Assembly (NCBI RefSeq): GCF_002934685.1
Contig: NZ_NKHL01000075.1
Coordinates: forward strand, 316-33,545
Source of the DNA: Pseudomonas bohemica
GTDB lineage: Bacteria; Pseudomonadota; Gammaproteobacteria; Pseudomonadales; Pseudomonadaceae
DNA: 33,230 bases
Direction of reading: 5' to 3'
A program made the translations under genes and the position numbers. Below, piece by piece: positions 1 through 8,589 of this stretch. The notes beneath the pieces are model-generated. The model had not been told where the DNA came from, searched no databases, and saw nothing but the letters and a program-made list of their open reading frames with translations. The stretch's first letter is position 1. Every line of letters starts with the position of its first letter.

Positions 1-82
1 GTCCCGCTATTACCGGTGTCCTGATATCAGGCCCTATCGACGAATATGGGATATATGCAGACAGGCAACCAAAACCGCCCGC

Positions 83-154
83 CTCTCTGACCGCCAGCCC
101 AAAGCGGTAAAGCCGAAAGACAAGGACTATGTCCTCAATGATGGAGACGGGTTA
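83..154 (+). pseudogene. Possible remnant of a P4-type tyrosine recombinase N-terminus
   Basis: One frame reads LSDRQPKAVKPKDKDYVLND followed by GDGL. This resembles the start of the DUF4102 N-terminal arm-binding domain of P4-like integrases (LTD..I..AKP..K.Y.L.DG.GL). The similarity stops about 15 bases before IS66 transposase remnants begin, so the gene would have lost everything after its first ~25 codons. No start codon or ribosome binding site is convincing. The match is by eye on a short stretch, so it could be coincidence. If real, it marks an old integration event at this edge of the accessory region. Confidence 0.35.
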
Positions 155-168
155 CCAGCCGCGCGTGA

Positions 169-495
169 GGGTCGGCCACGGCCGAGGCACTGGTTACAGC
201 CCAAAACGCTGGATAGCGCTGATGCCCTGGTATCTGCAAAATGGTGCCGTGCCCTTCGATAACAGCCAAATTGAGAATTTTGATCCGACCGTGAGCGTTT
301 AGGCGCTTGAACTGGTTGTTTGCAGCGTCACTGCGCGATGGCGAACTGGCGGCCGCGATCATGGACTTGATCCCGTCGGCACGTAAGAATGGGCATGACT
401 CGTATGCGTATCTGAAGGACGTCTCACGCGGCTACCGACGCAGCGCGCGAATGAAATTGGGTAATGGCTACCACATCAGTGGGTACCTGCTGACT
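169..495 (+). pseudogene. IS66-family transposase (TnpC) C-terminal remnant
   Basis: Pieces of the IS66 transposase C-terminus appear in order but in different frames: GSATAEAL, then GYSPKRWIAL...NGAVPFDNSQIEN, then NWLFAASLRDGELAAAIM with SARKNGHDSYAYLKDV, then LTRLPTQRANEIG, a stop codon, and LPHQWVPA. The intact family reads S.KRW..L..Y...G..PIDNN.IEN.IRP..IGR.NWLF.GS..G..AAA...L...AK.NG.DP..YL.DVL.RLP, ending near LLPH.W.P. At least three frameshifts and one in-frame stop are visible, so the gene is dead. No terminal inverted repeat or target-site duplication was found. It is probably all that is left of an old insertion. Confidence 0.8.
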
Positions 496-526
496 TTGGA
501 AATCCGTACGAAGTGGAGTCTTATAG

Positions 527-1312
527 ATGCGCCCTTTGGCCGAATGTGACCTTGAAAATTTCAAAGATATCCGTTTCGTGCTTACCGACATGGACGAAAC
601 CCTGACCTTTAAAGGTCGACTTGCGGCTGAAACGTATAGCGCGCTGGAGCGCCTGCAACGCGCCGACATTCGCGTAATCCCAGTTACAGCGGCGCCCGCT
701 GGGTGGTGCGACCAGATGGCACGAATGTGGCCTGTGGACGGTGTGATTGGAGAAAATGGAGGTTTGTTTTTCCGCCGAAGCGAGGATCCTCACCACCTGG
801 AGCGTGAATATTGGCATCAGGGGCAAGCAGCTGAGCGGGCACGGCAGCAGAGGGAACTACTGATATCAACCATTCGCGAACAAGTCCCGTGGGCCCGGCT
901 TGCCGCAGATCAAAGTTTCAGACAGACAAGCATTGCCTTCGATATTCCGCATGAAAGTGAAAAACGGCAACAACTGAGTCAGGTGATCATCGAAGCTGGA
1001 GCCGAGCACACCTTCAATAACCTGTGGGCTCTTGCCTGGTTTGGAAGCTACGACAAGTTAACTATGGCTCAGCGAATATTGCGGCAGGTTTATGGTTTGG
1101 TAGCGGATCAGGAGCAAAACCAAGTTTTTTACAGTGGTGACTCACTGAACGATGCCCCCATGTTTGGGCACTTCAAACACACCTTAGGTGTCAGCACTAT
1201 CCATGATTGTCTGGACGAACTGCCTTTCAAGCCGGCCTGGGTTAGCGCCGGTGCTGGTGGGAGCGGATTCGTCGAAGCAGCGGATGCGATTCTGAGGGGG
1301 CGGGCTCTTTAG
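527..1312 (+). CDS. HAD-superfamily (IIB/Cof-like) hydrolase
   Basis: A 261-residue cytoplasmic phosphatase-type protein. Motif I is D21-M-D23-E-T25 (DxDxT: nucleophile and acid/base Asp). Motif II is the Thr in VTAAPAGWC, motif III is the Lys in SYDKLTMA, and motif IV is GDSLNDAPMF, which holds the Mg-binding acidic residues. The long insert between motifs II and III is the C2 cap of HAD-IIB enzymes, which usually dephosphorylate sugar phosphates or similar small molecules. The ATG at 527 is preceded by GTGGAG about eight bases upstream. The gene stands alone between the IS66 remnant and the TetR gene. The family call is firm; the substrate cannot be told from sequence. Confidence 0.85.
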   Translation: MRPLAECDLENFKDIRFVLTDMDETLTFKGRLAAETYSALERLQRADIRVIPVTAAPAGWCDQMARMWPVDGVIGENGGLFFRRSEDPHHLEREYWHQGQAAERARQQRELLISTIREQVPWARLAADQSFRQTSIAFDIPHESEKRQQLSQVIIEAGAEHTFNNLWALAWFGSYDKLTMAQRILRQVYGLVADQEQNQVFYSGDSLNDAPMFGHFKHTLGVSTIHDCLDELPFKPAWVSAGAGGSGFVEAADAILRGRAL

Positions 1313-1632
1313 ACAAGAGCACATAACTTTCAAGCCCTGCCCTGGCCGGCAAGAGCCTGCACCGCAGGCTAAAATATGATGAGACTGCAACCTCACCGCT
1401 TTGCAGTTGGGAAGCTGTTTCGGCTTGAGCCTTACCTCCGATCTCATCTTTAAACTCGTATATTCCCAGCCTTTTGAGAATGATTTTCCGTGTTCACGCG
1501 ACACGCCTGGTTGAAAGACGGTCAAAGACCGAGGGTCTAGCCCGTCTCGCTGCCTGTATGGCATAAGCACTGCAGGAACCCTGCCGCGGTTCAGGCTCTG
1601 GGGCCCCACTTAATACAACGGAGAATAATAAG
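1313..1632. other. Intergenic region with a small hairpin and the TetR promoter
   Basis: This 320-bp gap has no convincing gene. AGCCTGC-ACC-GCAGGCT at 1354-1370 forms a perfect 7-bp hairpin after the HAD gene but has no T tract, so it is at best a weak transcript end. The right half carries the operator-like site and an overlapping CGGTC-AAA-GACCG inverted repeat (1519-1531). The TetR promoter is expected there, although no clean -35/-10 pair was seen. Confidence 0.5.
1509..1527. promoter_or_regulatory. Operator-like site upstream of the TetR gene
   Basis: GGTTGAAAGACGGTCAAAG agrees at 14 of 19 positions with the perfect palindrome GTTTGACCAACGGTCAAAC found before the kinase operon. Its right half (CGGTCAAA) is identical. 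It lies about 105 bases before the GTG start of the TetR gene, where an autoregulatory operator would be expected. The left half is degenerate. Assignment to this TetR protein is inferred from position and similarity. Confidence 0.4.
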
Positions 1633-2271
1633 GTGGAAAAAAAGATCGTTGAATCGGGCAAACGCAACACCATGAGCCGGGTGCTGGCGGCAGCGCGTGA
1701 GGAATTCTCGGCCAAGGGGCTGGCCGGCGCGAGAGTAGAAGAAATCGCCAAAGAAGTCGGCGTCACCAAGCAACTGGTTTACCACTACTACGGCTCCAAG
1801 GAAGGTTTGTTCGTTGCAGTGCTGGATGAGACCTCGCAAAACATTCACACCGAACTGGCGGGGCTGGAGGTTGATCATCTGCCGCCTGCGCAAGCGATGC
1901 GAGCACTGCTCAATCAGTTTTTCGACCAGTATTGCAACGATCCTCTGCTGGGCAAGTTGGCCCAGGAGGGCATTCGGTATCATGGCGGCCATGACACGCC
2001 GCGTAACCGCTTCCTTGAATCGACGCCGCTGATGATCGACAAGGCGGGCAAGGTGCTGCAGCGCGGTATCGAATCCGGAGATTTCAAACCTGGCATTGAA
2101 CCCCGGTTATTTCTCGCTGCAGCGGCGCTGCTGACCACCGGTTGGTTCACCAACGGTTATTCGACTTCAGCGCTTGCCGGGATGGACACCACGTCGGTCG
2201 AGGGGCTTGAAACCTGGCGGCGCTATTCGGCGGATTTCATTCTCGCCAGCATCACTCAAGCGAGGGCGTAA
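1633..2271 (+). CDS. TetR/AcrR-family transcriptional regulator
   Basis: A 212-residue regulator. The N-terminal helix-turn-helix domain (about residues 14-60) shows REEFSAKGLAGARVEEIAKE, then VGVTKQLVYHYYGSKEGLF, the classic TetR recognition-helix pattern. The rest is an alpha-helical ligand-binding and dimerisation domain with an unidentified ligand. The start is a GTG at 1633 with a GGAG ribosome site nine bases upstream; the next in-frame ATG (codon 14) would cut into the first helix. Its 3' end overlaps the convergent phosphatase gene by 20 bases. Related operator-like sites occur before itself, the phosphatase/DUF1329 promoter and the kinase operon, so it is probably the local repressor of this metabolic cluster. 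Confidence 0.9.
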   Translation: MEKKIVESGKRNTMSRVLAAAREEFSAKGLAGARVEEIAKEVGVTKQLVYHYYGSKEGLFVAVLDETSQNIHTELAGLEVDHLPPAQAMRALLNQFFDQYCNDPLLGKLAQEGIRYHGGHDTPRNRFLESTPLMIDKAGKVLQRGIESGDFKPGIEPRLFLAAAALLTTGWFTNGYSTSALAGMDTTSVEGLETWRRYSADFILASITQARA

Positions 2272-3079
2272 GCCAGCGCGCGCGCAGTCGCGCCAGCGCG
2301 GTTCGATCAAGACCGGCATGCGCCTGCAGGTACTCATCGATCGATCCATACTGGCGATGGATGCTCTCGAAGGCCGCCAGCAAGTAAGACGGTCGTGCGT
2401 CCAGTACGGTATCCATTGCGGCCTCGCTGACCGATTGTCTGGCCAGCCTGAACACGCCATGGGCCATAGCCTCCTGACGCACAGGATCGAGGTCCGCGAA
2501 GCGCCGGCCCGAGCGCTGGTAATCGGAAAGGATGTCCGCCTGCGAAACCCCAAGGCCGTGCAGCAGCATGGCCACGGCGAAACCCGTACGGTCCTTGCCT
2601 GCCGCGCAGTGGATCAACACTGGCACATCGCCTGACTCAAACAGCCCGAACAACGCAGCCAGATGCGGCGCGAGCATGGCCGGGAAACGCCGGTAGATAT
2701 CGAGCATCATGTTTTCGGCATTTTCAGCGCTGGGGTCCTCCGCCAGCCGCTCGACGAAACCTGGATCTGCGCGCACGTCGGCAATCACCTCAAGGATCAA
2801 CTGACGCAAGCCGTGTTCGGGCAGACGGTTGGGGTATCGCTCACGCTCGCCCAGGCTGCGCAGGTCGCAGACTGTTTTCACGCCTAGTTCTTTCAACGTC
2901 AGCCAGGCGCTCTCATCCAGCTGATGCAACTGATCCGAGCGCAATACCGCGTGCCCGGCGATGCGTTGCCCGCTGGCCGTCGGCATGCCCATCAAGCTGC
3001 GAAAGTTGTCGGTGCCCGAGAGACGCAATGTCTGGAGTGAATCGGCGTTCGCCAAAGAGGGATTGCAGGGTGTGGTCAT
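2252..3079 (-). CDS. Tyrosine-protein-phosphatase-like enzyme (Y_phosphatase3 family)
   Basis: A 275-residue protein with the active-site signature H-C-A-A-G-K-D-R-T-G (CX5R; Cys about 158, Arg about 164 from this start), in which the cysteine forms the phospho-enzyme. The N-terminal part has the FRSLMG...G..I..HAVLRSDQL pattern and V.T.CDLRS typical of bacterial PTPs related to Mycobacterium PtpB and Listeria LipA, some of which also dephosphorylate lipids. ATG 3079 is preferred over the TTG two codons upstream because AAGGA lies ten bases before it. No signal peptide is seen. It is divergent from the DUF1329 operon and shares its 200-bp promoter region, which suggests co-regulation. It may remove phosphate from the cluster's substrate rather than from a protein; this is speculation. 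Confidence 0.85.
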   Translation of the reverse strand: MTTPCNPSLANADSLQTLRLSGTDNFRSLMGMPTASGQRIAGHAVLRSDQLHQLDESAWLTLKELGVKTVCDLRSLGERERYPNRLPEHGLRQLILEVIADVRADPGFVERLAEDPSAENAENMMLDIYRRFPAMLAPHLAALFGLFESGDVPVLIHCAAGKDRTGFAVAMLLHGLGVSQADILSDYQRSGRRFADLDPVRQEAMAHGVFRLARQSVSEAAMDTVLDARPSYLLAAFESIHRQYGSIDEYLQAHAGLDRTALARLRARWLTPSLE

Positions 3080-3157
3080 CGCCAATCGTTCCTTGTTGAG
3101 CTGAGCCCAGAGGTTAGCGCCGAGCGACCTGAAGAGCAGTTGCGCCGGGCTGTATTC

Positions 3158-3176
3158 GTTTCACCGTTGGTAAAAC
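3158..3176. promoter_or_regulatory. Operator-like palindrome in the phosphatase/DUF1329 divergent promoter
   Basis: GTTTCACC-GTT-GGTAAAAC pairs at seven of eight positions across a 3-base centre and matches the GTTTGACC-AAC-GGTCAAAC site before the kinase operon in spacing and most bases. It lies 79 bases upstream of the phosphatase start and 106 bases upstream of the DUF1329 start, so one bound dimer could control both directions. Confidence 0.55.
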
Positions 3177-3281
3177 GCTTGAACGGTCGCGGCGACGTTT
3201 ATTGGCTAAGTTAGGTGGCGATGCAACGGCATCCCGCGCAGATAAAACTCCTTATAAATCCAATAAACGGAGACTGTTTCC

Positions 3282-4643
3282 ATGAGATTCCCCCTCGCCC
3301 TGTGCATTGTCCTGAGTGGCACTGCGACGCTGGCTGATGCTGCCGTAACCGCCGACGAAGCGAAACAGCTTGGCACCACCCTGACCGAGTTTGGTGCCAT
3401 CAAGGCGGGCAACGCCCAAGGCACGATTCCGCCGTATGAAGGCGGCCTGCGCACCTCGCCAGCGGACTATAAACCCGGCGGTTTCTGGACCGATCCCTTC
3501 CGCGATGAAAAGCCGTTGTTCCGGATTACCGCGAAGAATGTCGATCAATACGCCGATAAATTGAGTGCAGGGCAAAAGCTGTTGCTCAGCAAATACCCGG
3601 ACACGTGGTACATGGATGTCTACCCCAGCCATCGCACTGCGGCGTATCCGCAAGAGATGCTCAAGGCGACCGTGCGCAATGCCACCGGTTGCTCGACCAA
3701 TAATGGCGGTCTGTCGGTGGACATTGCTTGCCGAGGTGGCTTGCCGTTCCCGATTGCCAAGACCGGCAACGAAATGATGTGGAACCAGTTGCTGCGCTAC
3801 AAAACCGGTCCGACCGGCATGGCGGATCGGCACACCAGTTGGATCGTCGACGCCAACGGCAGCGTGACCAAAGCCGCGCAACAAGAGGGCTACGAAGAAT
3901 CTCCCTACTACCAGACTCAGCTCAGTGATCGCGACCCGGGCGTCTACACCCGGGTGTGGACGGTCAATACAGAACCTGCGCGGCGGGCCGGTGAGATGAG
4001 CGGTATATCCGACTTCCTCGACCCTACTCAGAAACCGCGCCGTGCCTGGAGCTATTCGCCGGGACAGCGACGGGTCAAGCTGGCACCGGAGTTCGCCTAT
4101 GACACGCCGGTCGCCAGTCAGGGCGGTGTGACCTTGTTCGACGAACTGCAAATGTTCTGCGGCAGCCAGGATCGTTTCGATTTCAAGCTGGTGGGTCGCC
4201 AGGAGATGTACATCCCGTACAACGCCTACAAATGGTATTTCGGTATCAAGCCCGCCGAGCAATTCATGAAGAACCACGTCAACCCGGCAGTCGAGCGCTG
4301 GGAGTTGCATCGCGTCTATGTGGTGGAAGCGACCCTCAAGCCCGGCATGCGCCACGTCTACAGCAAACGTCGCTATTACATCGACGAAGACACCTTCGGC
4401 GCTGGTCTGTATGACGCCTGGGATCAGCAGGATCACCTGTACCGCACGATGTACATGGCCGGGGTGCAGATCTACGACAAGGACATCCCGTACGCCACCA
4501 AAAACGCCATTTTCGACTTCAACAAGAACATGTATGGCGTCATCAACGACTTCCTCATCGGCAGCATGACTTTCGTCACTCAAGCGCCGCCCAACATGCA
4601 GATGAACCCCGAAGCCATCGTCGGCAGGGTGACACAGCGTTGA
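3282..4643 (+). CDS. DUF1329 (LolB-like) periplasmic/outer-membrane protein
   Basis: A 453-residue protein with a clear Sec signal peptide (MRFPLALCIVLSGTATLADA, cleavage before AVTADEA). The mature part matches the DUF1329 family: the G.I.PYEGGL segment, aromatic-rich strands with many Tyr and Trp, HRVYVVEA...RHVYSKRRYYIDEDTF and the final Y..IN. It is of the usual family length (~450). There is no lipobox Cys. Family members are often coded beside DUF1302 outer-membrane proteins and RND exporters in sterol, terpene and hydrocarbon catabolic loci, with a supposed role in moving hydrophobic compounds across the envelope. No DUF1302 partner occurs here. ATG 3282 has GGAG eight to nine bases upstream. 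It is the first gene of a four-gene operon. Confidence 0.85.
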   Translation: MRFPLALCIVLSGTATLADAAVTADEAKQLGTTLTEFGAIKAGNAQGTIPPYEGGLRTSPADYKPGGFWTDPFRDEKPLFRITAKNVDQYADKLSAGQKLLLSKYPDTWYMDVYPSHRTAAYPQEMLKATVRNATGCSTNNGGLSVDIACRGGLPFPIAKTGNEMMWNQLLRYKTGPTGMADRHTSWIVDANGSVTKAAQQEGYEESPYYQTQLSDRDPGVYTRVWTVNTEPARRAGEMSGISDFLDPTQKPRRAWSYSPGQRRVKLAPEFAYDTPVASQGGVTLFDELQMFCGSQDRFDFKLVGRQEMYIPYNAYKWYFGIKPAEQFMKNHVNPAVERWELHRVYVVEATLKPGMRHVYSKRRYYIDEDTFGAGLYDAWDQQDHLYRTMYMAGVQIYDKDIPYATKNAIFDFNKNMYGVINDFLIGSMTFVTQAPPNMQMNPEAIVGRVTQR

Positions 4644-4685
4644 GCCGCAGCTGAACGACGAACCCCGAACGCATGAGGACATACG

Positions 4686-5495
4686 ATGAAACGACTTGAA
4701 GGCAAGGTGGCGATCGTCACCGGTGGTGGCGGCGGCATTGGTTCTGCAACCGCCCTGCGGCTGGCAAACGAAGGCGCGAAAGTGGTGTGCGCCGACATCA
4801 ATCTACAGGCCGCCGAACGTGCGGCGGCTGCGCTGGGCGGCAACGGCCTGGCGGTCTGGTTCGACGCCGCCGATGCCGCAAGCATCGGGGCCATGGTCGA
4901 TCAGACGGTGCAGCACTTCGGCAGGCTCGACATCCTGCACAACAACACCGCGATCACCGATCCCGAAACACACGGGCAAGACCTCAGCTTGCTGGATATC
5001 CCGCTTGAGGTCTGGCGCAAGACCCTCGACGTGAACCTGACCGGCTACATGCTCAGTTGCCGCTTTGCCATCGCACACATGATCAAAACCGGTGGTGGGT
5101 CGATCATCAACACGGCGTCCGGCTCGGGCCTGCGCGGGGACAGAGTGCGTATCGCCTACGGCACCAGCAAGGCGGCGGTGATCAACATGACCCGTTACAT
5201 CGCCGCACAGTATGGCCGCGAGGGTGTGCGCTGCAACGCCATCGCGCCCGGCGTCATTGTCACCCCCGCGATGCGCGCCACCGCCCCCGACATACTGGCG
5301 ATTGCCCGCCATTACGTACTCACGCCACGTTTGGGCACGCCTGAAGACATTGCCGCGTTGACGGCGTTTCTGGCCTCAGACGAGTCGGGTTACATCACCG
5401 GCGAATGCATCGAAATCAATGGCGGAAAGAACAGCTGCCAACCGCACTACGCCGAAGCGAATCTGCATCCCACAGGCAAGGAATCGACGCCATGA
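4686..5495 (+). CDS. Short-chain dehydrogenase/reductase, NAD-preferring
   Basis: A classical 269-residue SDR. The Rossmann motif T12-G-G-G-G-G-I-G19 is present. D37 at the end of beta-2 (VCADIN) predicts NAD(H) rather than NADP. NNTA stands in place of the usual NNAG. The catalytic residues are N117, S145 (TASGSG), Y158 and K162 (YGTSK), with the family C-terminal YITGECIEINGG. It would interconvert a hydroxyl and a keto group, a normal first step before ring dehydrogenation of steroid-like compounds. It starts 42 bases after the DUF1329 gene and its stop overlaps the next start in ATGA, so it is translationally coupled to the flavoprotein gene. The tail after INGGKNS is slightly longer than usual. 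Confidence 0.92.
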   Translation: MKRLEGKVAIVTGGGGGIGSATALRLANEGAKVVCADINLQAAERAAAALGGNGLAVWFDAADAASIGAMVDQTVQHFGRLDILHNNTAITDPETHGQDLSLLDIPLEVWRKTLDVNLTGYMLSCRFAIAHMIKTGGGSIINTASGSGLRGDRVRIAYGTSKAAVINMTRYIAAQYGREGVRCNAIAPGVIVTPAMRATAPDILAIARHYVLTPRLGTPEDIAALTAFLASDESGYITGECIEINGGKNSCQPHYAEANLHPTGKESTP

Positions 5496-7234
5496 GCGAT
5501 AGGCAAATAATCGAAACCGATGTCGTGGTGGTGGGCTCCGGAGGGGCGGGCCTGACCGCCGCCGTGGTTGCCGCAACTGAGGGGTTGCGCGTGCTGCTGT
5601 TGGAAAAGACCGAGTACTTCGGCGGCACGACGGCGCTGTCCGGCGGCGGCATTTGGGTGCCCTGCAACCGACTTGCCAGCGAAGCCGGGCTTAAGGATGA
5701 CCCTCAGCTCGCGTTGCAGTATGCCGAGGCGGTGGTGGGTCCGACCGTGCGCCGGGATTTGCTGCGCGCTTTCATCGATGCCGCGCCACGCATGGTCGAT
5801 TACCTGCACGCCCACACGCGTGCGCGCTTTGCCGTGCAGCGCGGCTTTGCCGATTGGCATCCCCAGCTCTCAGGGGCATCGACCGATGGGCGTTTACTGT
5901 GCCCGGTGGAGTTCGACGGTCGTGAGCTGGAAGACTATTTCACCCAGTTACGCCCGCCGCTGACTGAATTCAACGCACCTGGCGGGATGATGTTCGCGAT
6001 TGCCGACATGCCGCATATCGCCCGGGTCACCCAATCATTCAAGTCCTTCAGACACGTCGCCAGGCTGGCGCTGCGCTTTGCGTTCGACCGGCTGCGTCAT
6101 CCGCGCGGCACTCGCTTGACCATGGGTAACGCGATGGCGGCGAGGCTGTTGCGCTCGGCACTCGATGCCGGCGTCACGTTGTGGAAAGACACGGCGATGC
6201 TGGAATTAATCAATGAAGGCGGCGCAGTCAAAGGTGTCATTGCGCTGCGCGCAGGGCGGCCCATCGAGATTCGCGCGCGACGCGGGGTGGTGCTGGCCAC
6301 GGGCGGTTTTTCCGCCAACGAGGTGATGCGTCGAGCGTATTTTCCGTTTGCCGAGCACCATGTTTCGCTGGTGCCTGAAGGCAATACCGGCGACGGGCTC
6401 CAGCAGGCGCAAAGCGTGGGAGGTCGCTTCGATGGAGAGAATCTGAGCAATGCCGGGTGGGTCGTCGTGTCGGTGTTGCGTCAGGCCAATGGCAAGTTGC
6501 GCAAGTTTCCGCACTTGTACATGGACCGTGGCAAACCGGGGTGCATCGCTGTCAATCAACACGGGCAGCGGTTCGGCAACGAAGCCGCCACCAATCTGGT
6601 AGAACCCATGCACCGTACCGGCTCGGTCCCTGCGCATTTGATCTGTGACCGCCACTTCATCAAAAAATACGGCCTTGGGCTGGTGCGTCCCGGTGGTTGG
6701 GGGCTCAAGCGCTTGATTAGCCTGGGCTACATCCTCACAGCGCCAACGCTGGAAGCTCTCGCGTCGCGCATCGGCGTGAGCCCCGATAACCTGCTGGCGA
6801 GCGTTGCCCGCTTCAATGCGCAGGCGCTGGCGGGAGTGGATGACGATTTCCACCGTGGCCGCGACAAGGGTGATCTGCCGCTGGGTGATCCAGCGCATCA
6901 GCCCAATCCGTGCCTCGGGCCGCTCAATGATGGCCCGTTCTACGCCGTGAAGATTTTCCCCGGCGATTCAACGACCACCGTCGGCCTGCGCATCGATCAC
7001 AACGCCTGCGTGCTCAACGCCGACGACCAACCGATCCCTGGCCTGCATGCGGTGGGCCTGGACATGAACTCATTGTGGCGCGGCCGCGCACCGGGCAATG
7101 GCGCAAACAACACCTTGAGCCTGACTTTCGGTTATCTCGCGGGCATGCACCTGGCGACGGAAGAAATAGCCGCATCACCCCGGCCAGCATCACAACAACA
7201 AGAAAAGGAGTCGCTCGATGGTCACGTCCACTGA
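5492..7234 (+). CDS. FAD-dependent oxidoreductase, 3-ketosteroid-dehydrogenase-like
   Basis: A 580-residue flavoprotein of the FAD_binding_2/fumarate-reductase family. The N-terminus shows the dinucleotide motif VVVVGSGGAGLTAA and LLLEKTEYFGGTTALSGGGIWVP, typical of 3-ketosteroid Delta1-dehydrogenases and related enzymes. Near the C-terminus, YAVKIFPGD...TVGLRIDHNACVL and IPGLHAVGLD...TLSLTFGYLAG form the second FAD-binding part. ATG 5492 is chosen because it overlaps the SDR stop (ATGA) and has AAGGA upstream; in-frame starts further back lie inside the SDR gene. The likely reaction is alpha,beta-desaturation of a cyclic ketone made by the SDR. Substrate class is inferred from family and neighbours, and Delta4 or other flavin enzymes of this family remain possible. 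Confidence 0.88.
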   Translation: MSDRQIIETDVVVVGSGGAGLTAAVVAATEGLRVLLLEKTEYFGGTTALSGGGIWVPCNRLASEAGLKDDPQLALQYAEAVVGPTVRRDLLRAFIDAAPRMVDYLHAHTRARFAVQRGFADWHPQLSGASTDGRLLCPVEFDGRELEDYFTQLRPPLTEFNAPGGMMFAIADMPHIARVTQSFKSFRHVARLALRFAFDRLRHPRGTRLTMGNAMAARLLRSALDAGVTLWKDTAMLELINEGGAVKGVIALRAGRPIEIRARRGVVLATGGFSANEVMRRAYFPFAEHHVSLVPEGNTGDGLQQAQSVGGRFDGENLSNAGWVVVSVLRQANGKLRKFPHLYMDRGKPGCIAVNQHGQRFGNEAATNLVEPMHRTGSVPAHLICDRHFIKKYGLGLVRPGGWGLKRLISLGYILTAPTLEALASRIGVSPDNLLASVARFNAQALAGVDDDFHRGRDKGDLPLGDPAHQPNPCLGPLNDGPFYAVKIFPGDSTTTVGLRIDHNACVLNADDQPIPGLHAVGLDMNSLWRGRAPGNGANNTLSLTFGYLAGMHLATEEIAASPRPASQQQEKESLDGHVH

Positions 7235-8540
7235 CAAACCCAAGGTCTCGATAGCGGTCGACTGGACCGAGTTCGGCCAGGGTTGGAGGGTCTTGATTCT
7301 TGCGTTGATCGGCATTGCAACCTCGGTAGGTGTTGCACCCATTTACGCATTCGGCACGCTGGTGCTGCCGTTGCAGGAAACGTTCGGCTGGTCACGCGGG
7401 GAGATTCAGTCCGCAGCGGCCTTTCAGTACGCCAGCTCAGTGGTGGCCTTTCAATTGGCTGGCTGGCTGAACAAACGTTACGGCCTGCGGCCCGTCACAC
7501 TCGTTTCGTTGCTGGTGCTGCCGCTGGCATACGTGCTGATGACGTTCAACACAGGCCACCTTTGGCAATTGAACCTCGGCTTCGCGTTGTTGGCGTTCGC
7601 CGGAGTCGGTACTTTGCACGTCACCTGGACGCAATTGACGTGTCTGTGGTTTGACAAGAACCGAGGCCTGGCGCTGGCGATCATCCTCTGCGGTACCGGA
7701 CTGACGGCGCTGATCTTGCCCTCGTTATTGAGCTGGGCGATCAGCCAGTGGGGCTGGCGTGCGTGGTTTTGGGGGCTGGCGGCGCTGCCGCTGATGATCA
7801 CTCTGCCGCTGTCGCTGCTCTGGTTGCGTTCATCGGTCCCGGTTTCGACTGATCATCCAAAGGACTTGGTCGACACATCGAAAACGGGGCGCCTGACCGG
7901 GTTGAGTCTGCGTGAAGCACTGCGTTCGGTACGCTTCTGGATCGCCAATTGCGCGTTCTTTCTCGCCGTGCTCGGGATGATGGGGATGATCACCAATGCA
8001 GTGCCCCTGATGCGCGACAGCGGGTTGTCTGCCGCCGAGGCCGCCAGCGTATTCGGTGCCTTCGGCGCGTCCTTGATCGTCGGGCGACTGATCATCGGCT
8101 ATTTGGTGGATCGACTGTGGGTGCCGGGGGTCGCGTTCTTCGTGCTGATGTTGCCGGCATTGGGCTGCCTGTTGTTCACCACCGTCGGTGCGCACATTCC
8201 GCTGCTGATTCTGGCCTGTGTTTTTGCAGGGCTCGGGGCGGGCGCCGAGATGGACGTGGCGTCCTATTTGATGGCGCGCTATTTCGGCTTGCGGGATTAC
8301 AGCCGGATTTTTGCCTTGCACATGAGCTTCACCGCTATCGGCAGCACGATTTCGCCCGTGCTGTTCGGCACCTTGTTCGAGAAGACCGGCTCCTATCACG
8401 CGATGTTGATGTTTTGCATGGCCGGATTCGCGGTAGGCGCGCTGTTGATGCTGGCGATGGGGCGCTACCCGGTGTTCGCCAACACTGAGCACCCACAGCC
8501 CGCCAAGACCATGACGGCGCAGACTGCGTCCAGCACCTGA
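7218..8540 (+). CDS. MFS transporter (monocarboxylate/OFA-like)
   Basis: A 440-residue inner-membrane protein with about 12 hydrophobic segments in two halves, a charged loop near the middle (SSVPVSTDHPKDLVDTSKTG), and the MFS-type sequences WLNKRYGLRPVTL after helix 2 and GRLIIGYLVDRLW in the second half. The N-terminal GVAPIYAFGTLVLPLQETFG and FGWSRGEIQSA pattern is typical of the oxalate/formate- and monocarboxylate-transporter-like MFS group. ATG 7218 lies inside the end of the flavoprotein gene (17-base overlap) and has AAGGAG about ten bases upstream. As last gene of the operon it probably imports the acidic or neutral substrate of the pathway. Direction and substrate are not shown by sequence. 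Confidence 0.88.
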   Translation: MVTSTDKPKVSIAVDWTEFGQGWRVLILALIGIATSVGVAPIYAFGTLVLPLQETFGWSRGEIQSAAAFQYASSVVAFQLAGWLNKRYGLRPVTLVSLLVLPLAYVLMTFNTGHLWQLNLGFALLAFAGVGTLHVTWTQLTCLWFDKNRGLALAIILCGTGLTALILPSLLSWAISQWGWRAWFWGLAALPLMITLPLSLLWLRSSVPVSTDHPKDLVDTSKTGRLTGLSLREALRSVRFWIANCAFFLAVLGMMGMITNAVPLMRDSGLSAAEAASVFGAFGASLIVGRLIIGYLVDRLWVPGVAFFVLMLPALGCLLFTTVGAHIPLLILACVFAGLGAGAEMDVASYLMARYFGLRDYSRIFALHMSFTAIGSTISPVLFGTLFEKTGSYHAMLMFCMAGFAVGALLMLAMGRYPVFANTEHPQPAKTMTAQTASST

Positions 8541-8555
8541 GTCAGGCGACCCTTC

Positions 8556-8581
8556 GCGCCAGCCGGCAGCCGGGCTGGCGC
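8556..8581. terminator. Hairpin between convergent MFS and SnoaL-like genes
   Basis: GCGCCAGCC, an 8-base loop and GGCTGGCGC form a perfect 9-bp GC stem located exactly between the two convergent operons. There is no strong T tract on either strand, so it may be a weak bidirectional transcript end or just a 3' stabilising hairpin. Confidence 0.5.
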
Positions 8582-8589
8582 CGATTGAT

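Noticed and set aside
1184..2032. Overlapping long ORFs opposite or out of frame with the HAD and TetR genes
   Set aside because: They are shadows of real genes: low-complexity Arg/Gln/Pro-rich translations, no ribosome sites and no recognisable family.
3252..4682. 476-codon ORF antisense to the DUF1329 gene
   Set aside because: It mirrors the high-GC third-position pattern of a gene with a clear signal peptide and family match; its own translation has no known features.
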